Below are positions 26,625 to 34,739 of a stretch of DNA of 55,950 nt, piece by piece. Position 1 is the stretch's first letter. Each line of letters starts with the position of its first letter. The translations under genes and the position numbers were made by a program. The DNA comes from JADJOY01 sp046331705 [NCBI: bacterium] (GTDB lineage: Bacteria; JADJOY01). The stretch spans positions 1 to 55,950 of the forward strand of contig JAXLQJ010000049.1 of the NCBI GenBank assembly GCA_046331705.1, given 5' to 3'. The notes below the pieces were generated by a model, which saw only the letters and a list, made by a program, of their open reading frames with translations, was not told the origin of the DNA and did no database searches.

Positions 26625-27125
26625 TCACTCCGCGGGGACCTTGTCCTTGCCGTCGAACGGAGGCGAGTAGATCGCGTAGGCGATCGCGGGCTCGGGGGAC
26701 GTGTTGCGAAACGCGTGCACGGTTCCGCGTGGGACGTAGAGGACCGAGCCTTCACCCACCGGACGCGCTTCGTTGCCGATGCGCATGGTGCCGTAGCCGC
26801 GGACGATGAAGACGAAGAGATCGTGGGTGTCGTGGCGGTGCGGGTCTTCGCGGTCGCGAATGGCCACCAGGTGATGGCTGCTGCGGCCGTCGCGACCGAT
26901 CTCGGTGAGCTTGAAGGCCTCGCCCTCGTTGAGCTCGACGAGGGCGGCGAGCTGCTTCAGCGATTCCGTGGTGCGCGCGTCGCCGAAGAGCGCATCCACG
27001 ACGGGATGCGGCGCCTCGACCGGCTGGCCGCCGAGCCCGGCGGCCGCGCAGCCGACGCTCAACGGCAAGGCCGCCACGAGCCCCAGCCACAGCCAGCGGC
27101 GTGTATCGCGAATGAATCGCTTCAT
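26625..27125 (-). CDS. Cupin-domain lipoprotein
   Basis: A 166-residue exported protein. The signal peptide (MKRFIRDTRRWLWLGLVAAL) ends in a good lipobox, LSVGC, so it is predicted to be a lipoprotein. The rest is a single cupin beta-barrel. Possible metal ligands are the histidines of HRHDTHDLFVF in motif 1, and motif 2 reads PRGTVHAFRN. The intervening part (YGTMRIGNEARPVGEGSVLY) is typical cupin. A strong ribosome site (GGAGGC) precedes the ATG at 27125. Cupins of this small type may be isomerases, dioxygenases or binding proteins; the substrate is unknown. Confidence 0.82.
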   Translation of the reverse strand: MKRFIRDTRRWLWLGLVAALPLSVGCAAAGLGGQPVEAPHPVVDALFGDARTTESLKQLAALVELNEGEAFKLTEIGRDGRSSHHLVAIRDREDPHRHDTHDLFVFIVRGYGTMRIGNEARPVGEGSVLYVPRGTVHAFRNTSPEPAIAYAIYSPPFDGKDKVPAE

Positions 27126-27253
27126 GGAAAGCCTCCTGTGAAGGGACGCGGCCGTGAACGCGCGCCAGTCTGGCACTCTCGGGCGGGCCGAGCCACGGGT
27201 CGTCGTCACGGATCGCGCGGCGGCATCGCTCGCCGGTGCTGCTTCGCGCCCGG

Positions 27254-27646
27254 TCAGATGACCTGATAGGCGATCAGCGCGCAAACCAAGGTCATCAGCG
27301 CGAGCCCGACGAGGAACAGGACGTCGGCCGCGCGCTCGAGGCGCCGGTAGCGCGACGCCGAGGGTGCGCGCAGCGCCGCATACGCGAAAGCCGTGGCGAG
27401 CAGGAAGATCAGCGCGTCGAGAGCCAGAAGCTCGTCCTCGAAGCCCTGGATCTTTCGCAGCTCTTCGATCACCCGGATGAGCCCGATGACCGTGAGACAT
27501 ACGCCGACGAGCGTGGCGGAGACCGTGAGGATGTGCGAGCTCAGCGCCGAATCCTCGGCGCTGAGCGCCCGCGCCGCGCCCTCGCTCGCCGGTCGACTCG
27601 CCTCGGACGACGCCGAGGGAGCATCTCGTGGAGACGTTGGGCGCAT
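27254..27646 (-). CDS. Small three-helix membrane protein, unknown function
   Basis: A 130-residue protein with a Ser/Ala-rich N-terminal tail, then hydrophobic segments ILTVSATLVGVCLTVIGLI, LDALIFLLATAFAYAAL and VLFLVGLALMTLVCALIAY. The loop between the first two is charged (EELRKIQGFEDELL). I do not recognise a named family. It lies 128 nt upstream of the cupin lipoprotein on the same strand but read in the same direction away from it, so co-transcription (this gene downstream or upstream of a neighbour) is not evident. The start could be further downstream, since the tail is low-complexity. Confidence 0.6.
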   Translation of the reverse strand: MRPTSPRDAPSASSEASRPASEGAARALSAEDSALSSHILTVSATLVGVCLTVIGLIRVIEELRKIQGFEDELLALDALIFLLATAFAYAALRAPSASRYRRLERAADVLFLVGLALMTLVCALIAYQVI

Positions 27647-28041
27647 CGTCCAGCTCGAAGCGCGGGACGGCGCGGCTGTCGCGCTCGCTCGGCGCAACGT
27701 TGTCGCCGGTGCGCCCCTCCCGACTCGGTCGCAGCCTACACGAGGCGAGTCGCGCGATCATTCCAGCGGCAGGTGCCACGTCCGCGACTGGGGAGGGTGG
27801 CACCAAAGGTGGGTGGCACCAGTGGAGCACCAGTGGAGGGTGGCACCGGTGGATGGGTGGAACTTCGCCACATGTCCCGCGCATGGCGCGGTCGATTCGG
27901 CGAGCGCGGAAGAAAAGCGGCTTATCCCCGGGTATTTCCGCGCTCTCCGACGCTGGTATCGCGGTTGCACTCGCGTCGATACGGGAGGGGATATCGAAGT
28001 CGAGAGCGGACGAACGACTCGCTCCGACACAGGAAGGTGCC
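27647..28041. other. Non-coding stretch with GGGTGGCACC repeats
   Basis: About 395 nt lie between divergent genes. I see no credible gene. The block 27795-27847 carries three copies of GGGTGGCACC (27795-27804, 27811-27820, 27838-27847) plus two AGTGGAGCACC/CAGTGGAGGG variants, a local low-complexity repeat. The remainder should hold the promoters of the small membrane protein and of the cupredoxin gene. Its ribosome site is AGGAAGGTG just before 28042. Confidence 0.5.
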
Positions 28042-28566
28042 ATGAAGATTCACCCGTTGGGTCTCGCCTCACGAATACCGTCGTTGCTGGTCGCAAGCGC
28101 GCTCGTGGCGCCGCTTTCCGCGCGCGCCGTCACGATGGAGAAGGCGGCGCCGCCGCCGATGATGCGCTACCCGCAAGTCAACATTCCGGGGGAGCCGCGC
28201 TTCGATCCGTTCGTCATCACGATCTACGCCGGCCAATCGGTGCGGTGGGTGAACACCGCCGTCGAGGATCACAACGTCACCAGCGACGACACCTTCAACT
28301 ACGCCATCCACCGCGGGCTCGACAAGGTCGTCCCCGGCACCGCCAGCAATCACGGCCAACCGGGCTACGTCGAGGTGAAGTTCCCGCAGCCAGGGCTCTT
28401 CGTCTACTACGACAAGGAATTCGCGCGGCTCGACGCCAACAGCCAGCCGACCGCTCCCGGACCTTTGGGCGGGATTCAGGACGCCGCTGGCGACTACGGC
28501 ACGCCGATGATGGGTGTGGTGTGGGTGCTGCCCGCGCCGCCCGCGAGCACGGCGGCGGCGCAGTGA
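28042..28566 (+). CDS. Cupredoxin-fold exported protein with altered copper site
   Basis: A 174-residue protein with a signal peptide (hydrophobic LLVASALVAPL, cleavage near ARA) and one plastocyanin-like domain. The fold signature is FVITIYAGQSVRWVNT, the first ligand region EDHNVTSDD (His77) and the C-terminal GGIQDAAGDYGTPMMGVVWV with Met156/157. In ordinary members the third strand reads YYCxxHAxLD. Here it reads YYDKEFARLD: Asp124 replaces the cysteine and Phe127 the histidine. A type 1 copper centre therefore cannot form in the usual way. The GGIQD...GTPM block is otherwise well kept, so the protein appears to be under selection for another role. Confidence 0.8.
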   Translation: MKIHPLGLASRIPSLLVASALVAPLSARAVTMEKAAPPPMMRYPQVNIPGEPRFDPFVITIYAGQSVRWVNTAVEDHNVTSDDTFNYAIHRGLDKVVPGTASNHGQPGYVEVKFPQPGLFVYYDKEFARLDANSQPTAPGPLGGIQDAAGDYGTPMMGVVWVLPAPPASTAAAQ

Positions 28567-28639
28567 CGAGCTGAAGCTCGGCTCCGACCCGATCGCCACC
28601 TGCGGTCTCTCGCGAGGCCGGAGGTGAAGTCTCGCGAAG

Positions 28640-28666
28640 GCGCGCCGCCCTCACCCGGCGGCGCGC
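28640..28666 (+). terminator. Hairpin terminator after cupredoxin gene
   Basis: A perfect 10-bp GC stem (GCGCGCCGCC 28640-28649, GGCGGCGCGC 28657-28666) has a 7-nt loop and is followed by GGTTTCAC. It lies 74 nt after the stop codon and 90 nt before the next start, so it plausibly ends the cupredoxin transcript. Confidence 0.5.
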
Positions 28667-28755
28667 GGTTTCACACCACGAGATCCATGCCCGCAGTCGA
28701 TGCATGCGCATCGGCCTCGCCTCGGAAGAACGACATCCTCAAGAAGGAGTGCCCC

Positions 28756-29190
28756 ATGAAACTCATCACCTGGATCGCTGCCGTGCCGTTGGTCGTCGGT
28801 CTCGGTTGCGAGCGCAAGATCATCCTCCCGGAACCGGGCGGCGCCCCGGTGTATTCGCCCCCGTCGAGCATCGTGCCCGGCGCTCCACCCAGCTACTACT
28901 GGATCGATCCGGTCGGCGGCTCGGTGCCGATTCCCGAGGAATACGTGTACGTGAACTCGAACGGAGTGGCGGTCGACGAGCGGACCGGCCACGAGCTGCG
29001 TCGTCTCGAACGCCAGAACCGCACGCTGACGCGTGAGCTCGAAGCGGAGCAGAAGAAGGCCGCCGAGCAGAAAGTCCGCGACGAGCACCATCTCGAGAAG
29101 GACGAGCAGAAGGCCGAGCGCGTGGAAGCGAAGGAGCGCGCGGAGATCGAGCGCGAGCAAGCCAAGGCGCGTGCCGAGGAGCACCGTTGA
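28756..29190 (+). CDS. Small coiled-coil lipoprotein, unknown function
   Basis: A 144-residue predicted lipoprotein. The signal MKLITWIAAVPLVVGLGC contains a clear lipobox (VGLGC). A Pro/Ser/Tyr-rich segment follows (about 25-60), then a strongly charged Glu/Lys/Arg/Ala helix (about 78-144) that should form a coiled coil. No family name can be assigned. Similar small envelope lipoproteins can span the periplasm or bind peptidoglycan, but nothing here proves that. AAGAAGGAG is the ribosome site. It sits 190 nt before the VirJ/PIG-L fusion gene on the same strand. Confidence 0.7.
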   Translation: MKLITWIAAVPLVVGLGCERKIILPEPGGAPVYSPPSSIVPGAPPSYYWIDPVGGSVPIPEEYVYVNSNGVAVDERTGHELRRLERQNRTLTRELEAEQKKAAEQKVRDEHHLEKDEQKAERVEAKERAEIEREQAKARAEEHR

Positions 29191-29379
29191 AGGACCACGG
29201 GTCGGCGCGTCCCGCGCCAACCCTGTGCCGCTGGCCTACACGCCGCGAATGCGACAGGTTGGCGCGCGTTCGCGGCGCGCGTTCGGCAATCGCCTCGTCG
29301 CGCGAGGACTTCCGTGCACGATCTGGATCGATTCGTTCCTCTCGCTGGTCGCGCTCGAGGTCACACTCGATCCACCCGC

Positions 29380-31944
29380 GTGAACCCGGCCGCTCCTGCG
29401 AGCGCGCGACGCCGGGCCATGGCCGGTGTCTTGTTGCTCGGCGTCGTGGCGCTCACGTTCCTCGCGAGCACGGCGCGTGGCGACGACGACGAGGACGAGC
29501 AACCGAAGCGCCTCGAGAGCAACACGCGCATGGGCGAGATCCGGCTCTTCGAGCCCGACTCGAGCGCCCGCGCCTTCGTCTTCCTCTTCTCCGACGCCAG
29601 CGGTTGGTCGGCGGTCGACGACGAGGTGGCCAGGGAGCTCGGTGATCGTGGCGCCGTCGTGGTGGGTGTCGCGCTCGACGCCTATCTCGCGAACCTGCGC
29701 GCCAGCACCGACGGCTGCCATTACGTGATCTCGGAGGTGGAGGCGCTCAGCAAGGAGCTGCAACGCCGGCGCGGCGCCGACGTCTACCGTTCGCCCATCC
29801 TCGCCGGCCAGGGAGCCGCGGGGACCTTCGTGTACGCGGCACTGGCGCAATCGCCCGCCGCCACCGTCGCGGGTGCCGTGAGCTTCGATCCCGCGCCCAG
29901 CCTCGCCACGCGCGTTCCCCTCTGCGAGGGCGCGCCCGCTCGGCCGCTGATCGGCGGCGGCTTCGCGTACGGACCGAAACGCGAGCTGCCGGGGTGGTTG
30001 CGCGTGGCAGGACGCGAGAACGATCCCGCCCTCGCGTTCTTGATGCCGCGCATCCCCAAGGCGGCGCTCGTGACGCTCGACCCCAGTGTGCCGCGCACCG
30101 AGTCGTTCGCGGCCCTGGTGCTCGACGAGCGCGCGCTCGCCGAGTCGGCCACTCCCGAGGACCTTTCGGATCTGCCGCTGGTCGAGCTGCCGTCGGCCAA
30201 GCCGCCGCGCTATCTGGCGATCTTCCTGTCCGGCGACGGCGGCTGGCGCGACATCGACAAACAGGTCGCCGAGCAGCTCGCGCGAGGAGACGTGGGCGTC
30301 GTCGGCCTCGACAGCTTGCGTTACTTCTGGAAGCACAAGTCGCCGGCGCGAGTCGCCGGCGATCTGGAGCGAATCCTCTGGCACTACCGCGATGCGTGGC
30401 ACGTGGATCGCACCGTGCTGATCGGCTACTCGTTCGGCGCCGATGTCCTGCCGGCGGCGATGAACCGGCTCTCGCCCGAGGCGCGCGCGACGATCGCGCA
30501 GATCTCGCTCATGGCGATCGGCCGGCGCAATCCGTTCGAGGTCCACATCACGGAGTGGCTGGGTGAAGAGGAGGACGAGCCGGAGACCGGCGATCCGATC
30601 GCGCCCGAGGTCGCGAAGCTCGACCCCGCCTTGCTTCAATGCTTCGTCGGCGAGGACGAAGAGAGCTCGCTCTGCCTCGGCGAGTCGTTCGCCAAGGCGG
30701 AACGCGTCCAGACCGCCGGCGGCCATCACTTCGACGGCGACTACGCGAAGCTTGCCGAACGGATTCGCGAGGGGCTCAGCCGCCGCGCCGCCCGTGCCAG
30801 CGCCACCGCGGACGCGAGCCCGGCGATGGCCGCCACCCCGGCGACGTCGGTGCCCCCGACGCCGGTGCCAGGCACCGCACCTGTCGCGCCACCAGGGCCG
30901 GTGCCAGGCACCGCACCTGTCGCGCCCGTCCTCGCGCCCGTTCCGCCCGGCGAATCGCGCACCCTCTCGGCTCCGGCAGCGCCCGCGGAGTCGTTGGCGG
31001 GCGCGCGATCGCCCGCCATCGAGGTCGCGCACGGCGAGCGTCTGCTCGTCATCGCGCCCCACCCCGACGACGAGACGCTCGGCGCCGGCGGTTTGATCGA
31101 GCAGGTGGTCGCCGCCGGCGGCACCGTGCGGATCGTCTGGGTGACGGCCGGGGACGGCTACGTGGAAGCCGTCGAGCACGCCACTGGCGAGCTGCATCCC
31201 CGGGCAGCGGAATTCGTGGCCTACGGCGAGCGCCGAATCCGCGAGGCCGAGCAAGCGGCGCGGACGCTGGCCGAGGCGGAGCCCTCGCGCGCCGTCGGCG
31301 AGGTCCTCGGTTTCCCGGACGGCGGGTTGCGCCCGCTGCTGCGCGATCATTGGGAGCGCACGCGACCCGAGCGCTCGCCCACCACCGGAGCCGATCGGCC
31401 GCCCTATCCGGAGGCGCCCGATCGCCGCGCGAGGTACGACGGTGCCGAGCTGGTGCGCGAGCTGCGCCGTGTCCTCGACGAGACGCGGCCCACGCGGATC
31501 GCATTCCCCGATCCGCTCGACAGGCACCCCGACCACCATGCCACCGGGCTCTTCACGATTCTGGCGGTGGACGCGTGGCGGGACACGCCGCAGGGGAAGC
31601 GCGCTGCGTTCCCGAGCATGCTCGCCTACCTCGTTCACTGGCCCGGCTGGCCCCCGGGTTGGGATCGACCTCCCGAGCGGCAAGACACGCGCCAGGCGCT
31701 GTCGCTGCCGGTGGGATTGCCCGATCGCGGATGGATGCGCGCCACGCTCGCGCTCGCCCCCACCGAGATCGATCGCAAGGCGCGCGCGCTCGCGCAGCAC
31801 GCGACCCAGCAAGCGGCGATGCCCGAGCTCTTGCGCTCGTTCGTGCGCGCCGACGAGCCGTTCACCGTGTTTCCCGAGCGTTCCCTCGAGAACGTCGCGG
31901 ACTCGGTCGAGCGCGCCCTCGCCGAGTTCGCTCGCGGCAAATGA
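29380..31944 (+). CDS. AcvB/VirJ-family hydrolase fused to a PIG-L (LmbE-like) deacetylase
   Basis: An 854-residue exported protein. From the GTG at 29380 it has an arginine-rich start and a hydrophobic segment (VLLLGVVALTFLAS) ending TARG; ATG 29419 is an alternative start. Residues about 45-270 match the VirJ N-terminal domain and 270-460 the VirJ catalytic alpha/beta-hydrolase domain, with LSGDGGWRDID and nucleophile Ser351 in GYSFGAD. After a Pro/Ala linker (about 470-545) comes a PIG-L domain with the zinc motifs HPDDE (561-565) and HPDHH (716-720). AcvB of Agrobacterium hydrolyses lysyl-phosphatidylglycerol. PIG-L enzymes remove N-acetyl groups from sugars. It converges on mprF, the gene that makes lysyl-phosphatidylglycerol. 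The domain combination is unusual. Confidence 0.85.
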   Translation: MNPAAPASARRRAMAGVLLLGVVALTFLASTARGDDDEDEQPKRLESNTRMGEIRLFEPDSSARAFVFLFSDASGWSAVDDEVARELGDRGAVVVGVALDAYLANLRASTDGCHYVISEVEALSKELQRRRGADVYRSPILAGQGAAGTFVYAALAQSPAATVAGAVSFDPAPSLATRVPLCEGAPARPLIGGGFAYGPKRELPGWLRVAGRENDPALAFLMPRIPKAALVTLDPSVPRTESFAALVLDERALAESATPEDLSDLPLVELPSAKPPRYLAIFLSGDGGWRDIDKQVAEQLARGDVGVVGLDSLRYFWKHKSPARVAGDLERILWHYRDAWHVDRTVLIGYSFGADVLPAAMNRLSPEARATIAQISLMAIGRRNPFEVHITEWLGEEEDEPETGDPIAPEVAKLDPALLQCFVGEDEESSLCLGESFAKAERVQTAGGHHFDGDYAKLAERIREGLSRRAARASATADASPAMAATPATSVPPTPVPGTAPVAPPGPVPGTAPVAPVLAPVPPGESRTLSAPAAPAESLAGARSPAIEVAHGERLLVIAPHPDDETLGAGGLIEQVVAAGGTVRIVWVTAGDGYVEAVEHATGELHPRAAEFVAYGERRIREAEQAARTLAEAEPSRAVGEVLGFPDGGLRPLLRDHWERTRPERSPTTGADRPPYPEAPDRRARYDGAELVRELRRVLDETRPTRIAFPDPLDRHPDHHATGLFTILAVDAWRDTPQGKRAAFPSMLAYLVHWPGWPPGWDRPPERQDTRQALSLPVGLPDRGWMRATLALAPTEIDRKARALAQHATQQAAMPELLRSFVRADEPFTVFPERSLENVADSVERALAEFARGK
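30862..30926. repeat. 29-nt direct repeat in the VirJ/PIG-L linker
   Basis: Two identical 29-nt copies (30862-30890 and 30898-30926) lie 36 nt apart. Each contains the palindrome GGTGCCAGGCACC and encodes PVPGTAPVAP. The palindrome resembles small interspersed elements. Insertion or expansion here would have created or lengthened the flexible linker joining the two domains. Confidence 0.75.
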
Positions 31945-31949
31945 GCCGC

Positions 31950-32010
31950 GGGTCCACCGGGACGTCGGTGGGCCCGAGGCGTCAGCGGGCCGATGCGCGC
32001 GCGGCCCGCT
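31950..32010. terminator. Two hairpins between convergent genes
   Basis: Stem 1 is 10 bp with one G-T pair (31950-31959 with 31966-31975). Stem 2 is an 8-bp perfect stem (AGCGGGCC 31984-31991, GGCCCGCT 32003-32010). They fill the 98-nt gap between the VirJ/PIG-L gene and mprF, which point toward each other, and could stop transcription from both sides. T-runs are absent, as is common at this GC content. Confidence 0.45.
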
Positions 32011-32042
32011 GCGCAGGCAGCGCGTGTGACCCGCGCCTGCGC

Positions 32043-34628
32043 TCAGCGCATGAAGATGCGGCGGTAGCCGCCGGCCACCAGCGCGCTCACGTCCGCCATG
32101 ATCCGCGGCAACGCGAGCCCACCGGGATACGCGAGATAGCGCGGCTCCCAGAGGGGCTCGTATTTCTCCTTGTACGCGCGCAGTCCCTGGAAGTTGTAGA
32201 AGCCTTCGCCGTGGCGGAACAGGAACGAGCCCACCTTGGTCCAAAGCGGCGCGATCGCCGAGGTCTCGAGACCCGATAGCGGCGCCATACCGAGGTTGAA
32301 ACGCGCGAAGCCGTTCGCCTTGCCCCACACCATGAGGTGCACGAAGAGCGCGTCCATCGCGAGCTTCGGCGCGGTCTCGCGAAAGCGCATCAGATCGACC
32401 GAGAGCTCGCCGCCGACGGGGGCCGCCCACAGGTTGGCGAACGCCTCGACGCGTCCGCCGCGCTCGATGAGCGCCACCGGAAAACGCGCGAGGTAATGCG
32501 GCTCGAAGAAGCCGAGCGAGAATCCTTTCTCCGCCACTTTCTTGTGCGCGAGCCAATCGTCCGAGACCTCGCGCAGCGCGCCGAGCAGCGACGGCACTTC
32601 CTCGACCGGCGCCACGCGAAAGGTGGCGCCTTCTTTCTCGAGGCGCCGAAGCGTGTTGCGGTGCTGCTTGGCCGCCGGGCTCGCGAGCTCGAAGGTGTCG
32701 AGCGGGATCAGCGCCTCCTCGCCGAGCTTCACGAAGGTGAGCCCGAAGTCGGCGTAGTGGTGCAAACGCTCCTTCGAGACCTCGTAGAAGACCGGGTTGC
32801 CGTCGTAGTCGTCGCAGCGCTCCAGGAAGTCGCGGATCAACCCGGGTGCCGCGTCCGCCGGGCCGGCGGGGTCGCCCAGCGCGACCCAGGTGCGCCCCTG
32901 CACGCCGTACATCACGAACGCGGTGCGCTCGGCGTTGAAGAGCAACGCCTTGTCGCCGAGCAGCGCCAACGCCGAGGACGACGAGGCATCGCTCGCGACC
33001 ACCGCCGCGGCCGTCGCCAGATCCTCCTGGCCGACGATCTCGACCTCCGGCGCCGCCGGCCGAAGCAAGCGCCACGCGCCGAGCGCGAGCAGCACCACCG
33101 AGGCGCCCACCGTGCCGCGCAAGAACCGTGACGCCTCTTGCTCGATCGCGAACTGCCACCACAGCTCGTTCGAGTATTCCTGGTGCTTGAACGAGAAGAA
33201 GCCGAGCCAGACGGACGAGCCGAGCACCGCGAGCGTGGCGGCGATCCAGCCCGCCGAGAACCGCGAAGCGAGGAAAGCCGCGCGCCGGTCGAAGCGTCGC
33301 CGGCTTTCCAGCAACGCGACGAGCACCAGCGTCACGATCACCGCCTCTTCCCAGTCGGCCCCTTTCAGGATCGACGCGATGGCGCCCACGCCGAGGGCGA
33401 CCACCGCGAGATAGAGGCTCGCGTCGAGCCGTCGCGCGATCCCCTGCGACAGCACGAGGAGCGCGACGCCCATGATGCTGCCCAGGAAATGCGACGTTTC
33501 CAGCACGCCGAGCGGAACCAGCTGCGCGAGCGCGTCGAGCCGACCGTGTGCCGCGGGGGTCGCGCCCGAGAACAGCAGCACCGCTCCCGCGAGGAAGGTG
33601 AACACCGCCAGGATGCGCGGCGTGACCTCCGCCGTGAGCGCTCCCAGCACGGCCCTGGCTCGCGCCACGTGGGTGCGGCGCACCCGCAGCTCGTCGCCTC
33701 CGAGCAACGCCAGCGCGGTGGCGAGCGGCAGCCAGTAGTAGACGGCTCGAAACACCAGCAGCACCGGCAGCAGCTCGCTCGCGGGGATGCGCGACCGCAG
33801 CAGCACCACCACGGTCGACTCGAAGACGCCCACGCCGCCTGGCACGTGGCTCACGATGCCGAGCAGCTGGGCCGCGATGAACGCGGCGAAGATCGCCCCG
33901 AAAGGCACGCGTCCTGGCGGCAGAAGCGCGTGCAACACCGCCGCGGCGAGCGCCCAGTCGAGGCTCGAGAGCAGCACCTGGCCGAACGCGATGGACGGGC
34001 GCGGCACGGTCAGCTCGAACTTCCGCACCGTGAGCGGCCGCGGTCGCGTTAGCGACAGCGCCAGGTAGCCGAGGCACGCCGCCACCATCGCGGCGCCGAG
34101 CGCGCGCGGGAACGCGGAGAAGATCCCGAGCTGGAACGCGTCGAGCTGCCCTGCGGCGATCGACACCCCGCCGAGCAGCAGGAGCCCGAGCCAGAACGTG
34201 CTCGAATAGAAGAGCACGATCCGCGAGAGCTCGGTGGCGTCCAGACCCCAGCGCGTGTAGAAGCGGTAGCGCACCGACGCCCCGGAGATCATGCCGAGGC
34301 CCAAGTTGTTGGCGACGGCGTACGCGATGAACGAAGCGAACGCGATCTTGGCGCGGCCGATCTGCTTGCCGAGATACGTGAACGCGAGCTGGTCGTAGCC
34401 GGTGAGGATCGCGTAGTTGAGCGCCGTCAGCGCGATCGCCGCCGCGATGCGCGTCAGCGGCAGCGCGGAGAACTCGGCGGAAAGCTGGTGATAACCGACG
34501 TGCTTGAGCTCGTGGCGCAAGGCCGCGAGGGCAGCCGTGAGCACCCCCAGCCCGACCAGCGGCGGCAGCCACCGGCGCACGCCTTCCGCGACCTGCGAGG
34601 GCGGGGTGTCGTCACGAGAATCGGTCAT
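32043..34628 (-). CDS. mprF: Bifunctional phosphatidylglycerol lysyltransferase/flippase MprF
   Basis: An 861-residue inner-membrane protein. The N-terminal half (about 20-540) has many hydrophobic segments with flippase-family features (FASFIAYAVANNLGLGMISG, HVPGGVGVFESTVVVLLRS). The C-terminal half is a cytosolic GNAT-like DUF2156 lysyltransferase domain (LALLGDKALLFN, FVMYGVQGRTWVALGDPAG, VSDDWLAHKKVAEKGFSLG, ARFNLGMAPLSGL). It transfers lysine (or alanine) from aminoacyl-tRNA to phosphatidylglycerol and flips the product, lowering negative surface charge. The length fits full-size MprF. Start ATG 34628 begins the first hydrophilic tail. It is divergent from a VirJ homologue (111 nt apart) and convergent with the VirJ/PIG-L fusion. 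Confidence 0.92.
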   Translation of the reverse strand: MTDSRDDTPPSQVAEGVRRWLPPLVGLGVLTAALAALRHELKHVGYHQLSAEFSALPLTRIAAAIALTALNYAILTGYDQLAFTYLGKQIGRAKIAFASFIAYAVANNLGLGMISGASVRYRFYTRWGLDATELSRIVLFYSSTFWLGLLLLGGVSIAAGQLDAFQLGIFSAFPRALGAAMVAACLGYLALSLTRPRPLTVRKFELTVPRPSIAFGQVLLSSLDWALAAAVLHALLPPGRVPFGAIFAAFIAAQLLGIVSHVPGGVGVFESTVVVLLRSRIPASELLPVLLVFRAVYYWLPLATALALLGGDELRVRRTHVARARAVLGALTAEVTPRILAVFTFLAGAVLLFSGATPAAHGRLDALAQLVPLGVLETSHFLGSIMGVALLVLSQGIARRLDASLYLAVVALGVGAIASILKGADWEEAVIVTLVLVALLESRRRFDRRAAFLASRFSAGWIAATLAVLGSSVWLGFFSFKHQEYSNELWWQFAIEQEASRFLRGTVGASVVLLALGAWRLLRPAAPEVEIVGQEDLATAAAVVASDASSSSALALLGDKALLFNAERTAFVMYGVQGRTWVALGDPAGPADAAPGLIRDFLERCDDYDGNPVFYEVSKERLHHYADFGLTFVKLGEEALIPLDTFELASPAAKQHRNTLRRLEKEGATFRVAPVEEVPSLLGALREVSDDWLAHKKVAEKGFSLGFFEPHYLARFPVALIERGGRVEAFANLWAAPVGGELSVDLMRFRETAPKLAMDALFVHLMVWGKANGFARFNLGMAPLSGLETSAIAPLWTKVGSFLFRHGEGFYNFQGLRAYKEKYEPLWEPRYLAYPGGLALPRIMADVSALVAGGYRRIFMR

Positions 34629-34739
34629 GAGGATTCGACGAATCCGTCTCGAAGAAAATGCGGTCGCAACTCGTCTCTTCTCGTGATCGTGTCGGTGACG
34701 TCCGTGCGGACGCCTCACGGGCACCGTCGAGAGCGTGTC

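Noticed and set aside
29236-34572. A very long open frame (over 1700 codons) on the minus strand covering both the VirJ/PIG-L gene and mprF
   Set aside because: Upstream of the mprF frame it overlaps antisense to the clearly conserved VirJ/PIG-L gene, and within mprF it is in a different frame. Its translation is Arg/Ala/Gly-rich without domains, a shadow of high-GC codon bias.
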